Below are positions 63,364 to 64,000 of a stretch of 64,000 nt of DNA, in pieces. This stretch comes from Trichoplax sp. H2 (taxonomy: Eukaryota > Placozoa > Uniplacotomia > Trichoplacea), in NCBI GenBank assembly GCA_003344405.1, contig NOWV01000053.1, positions 124,001 through 188,000 on the forward strand, in the 5' to 3' direction. How positions within the stretch are numbered: the stretch's first letter is position 1; each line of letters begins with the position of its first letter. The notes beneath the pieces were generated by a model. It ran no database searches. It saw nothing but the letters and a program-made list of their open reading frames with translations, and was not told the origin of the DNA. Position numbers and translations under genes: made by a program.

Positions 63364-64000
63364 CTAAAACATTTCAGTATCTCTATTAAAGACTTCCTAA
63401 ATTTAGACTGCCGTATGCACAATAAGCGGGATAATAAAATAATATCAATTTGGAAAGATATAATAAGCTTTATACATATTCTGCGGGATAGGATGACAGG
63501 TATTAGTCCCTATGTATTGCATTCACTGATATGACAGCTATATCTACATACGTAAATCCCAACTATACAAACGTTAACGACAGATATTTTATAAGAAACA
63601 CGATAGCTACTAATTTTAAAGGTCAAGAGGCGGTTAAGGGTTAGTAGAATAGCTTGAGAGAATCTAGTAATATATCTATTACAATAACATTTGTTCGAAT
63701 AAACTTAATGTGTTAGGATAAAATTAATTACAATATCCGATAAATTACCGATAATTTTCTTTGCATGTATTTTGCAGATCTAGGTGGGACTTTACAGATA
63801 ATCTGAGTGTAGGCAAGAATTTATCAATGTTTGTATAAGAAATAGATTTATCCTTAGATAATAACATAATTTAACGGCTTCAGGTAGCCCTATAAAGTGC
63901 AAATATCTACTACTGTATGCTAGGCATATACACAGTTCTACGTGTATGTATACTATTTTCATTAGCATAGGAGTAATTAAGCTATAACAAGAAGCTAGAT
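63364..64000. other. Window end, 5' side of the selenoprotein gene
   Basis: I could not identify a first exon ending in the required phase (two bases of a codon). No other gene seen. Confidence 0.35.

Noticed and set aside
1-64000. tRNA or rRNA genes, CRISPR arrays, intact transposons or viral insertions.
   Set aside because: Read through on both strands; I saw no convincing example. Small or diverged elements could be missed without a search tool.

Overview
The window is nuclear DNA of an animal. It is AT-rich, with compact spliceosomal genes: most introns are 50-200 bp with GT/AG ends, and the code is standard. Intergenic stretches hold lineage-specific minisatellites, many built on GTACTGTAC. 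Gene content (INO80, ATG14, eIF4A3, a radial-spoke head protein, a TRIM9/67 protein and a selenoprotein) and structures close to the vertebrate ones suggest an early-branching metazoan. A placozoan (Trichoplax/Hoilungia type) is my best guess, but this is inference, not proof.

Layout. 1-2.4 kb: a 170-bp tandem repeat and unassigned sequence. 2.4-3.6 kb (+): an intronless GT31 beta-1,3-glycosyltransferase. 5.1-6.2 kb (-): NAA20, catalytic subunit of the NatB N-terminal acetyltransferase, first exon not found. 6.2-10.4 kb: repeats. 10.4-19.4 kb (+): the INO80 chromatin-remodelling ATPase, reconstructed here as 29 exons with consistent phase. 20.3-22.8 kb (-): ATG14/Barkor of the autophagy PI3-kinase complex, convergent with INO80. 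25.9-30.0 kb (+): eIF4A3, the exon-junction-complex helicase, 12 exons, with a first intron full of tandem repeats. 30.9-33.5 kb (-): 3' end of a small EGF-domain single-pass membrane protein. 33.5-41.7 kb: gene-poor DNA with a decayed segmental duplication of the previous locus. 41.7-44.8 kb (-): a radial spoke head protein of the RSPH4/6 family, 13 exons, complete. 44.8-53.5 kb: gene-poor, GTAC repeats and degenerate arrays. 53.5-60.6 kb (+): a TRIM9/TRIM67 E3 ligase, 7 exons, complete. 61.2-63.4 kb (-): a thioredoxin-fold selenoprotein with two in-frame UGA codons in a U-x-x-U motif and a SECIS element in its 3' UTR.

The most interesting object is the last one. It fits the diselenide SelL family, and ordinary gene prediction would break it at the two UGA codons. 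The other genes are conserved housekeeping or ciliary genes with no obvious shared pathway. Exon coordinates were derived by hand from splice signals, reading phase and remembered family sequences; no alignment or search was run.
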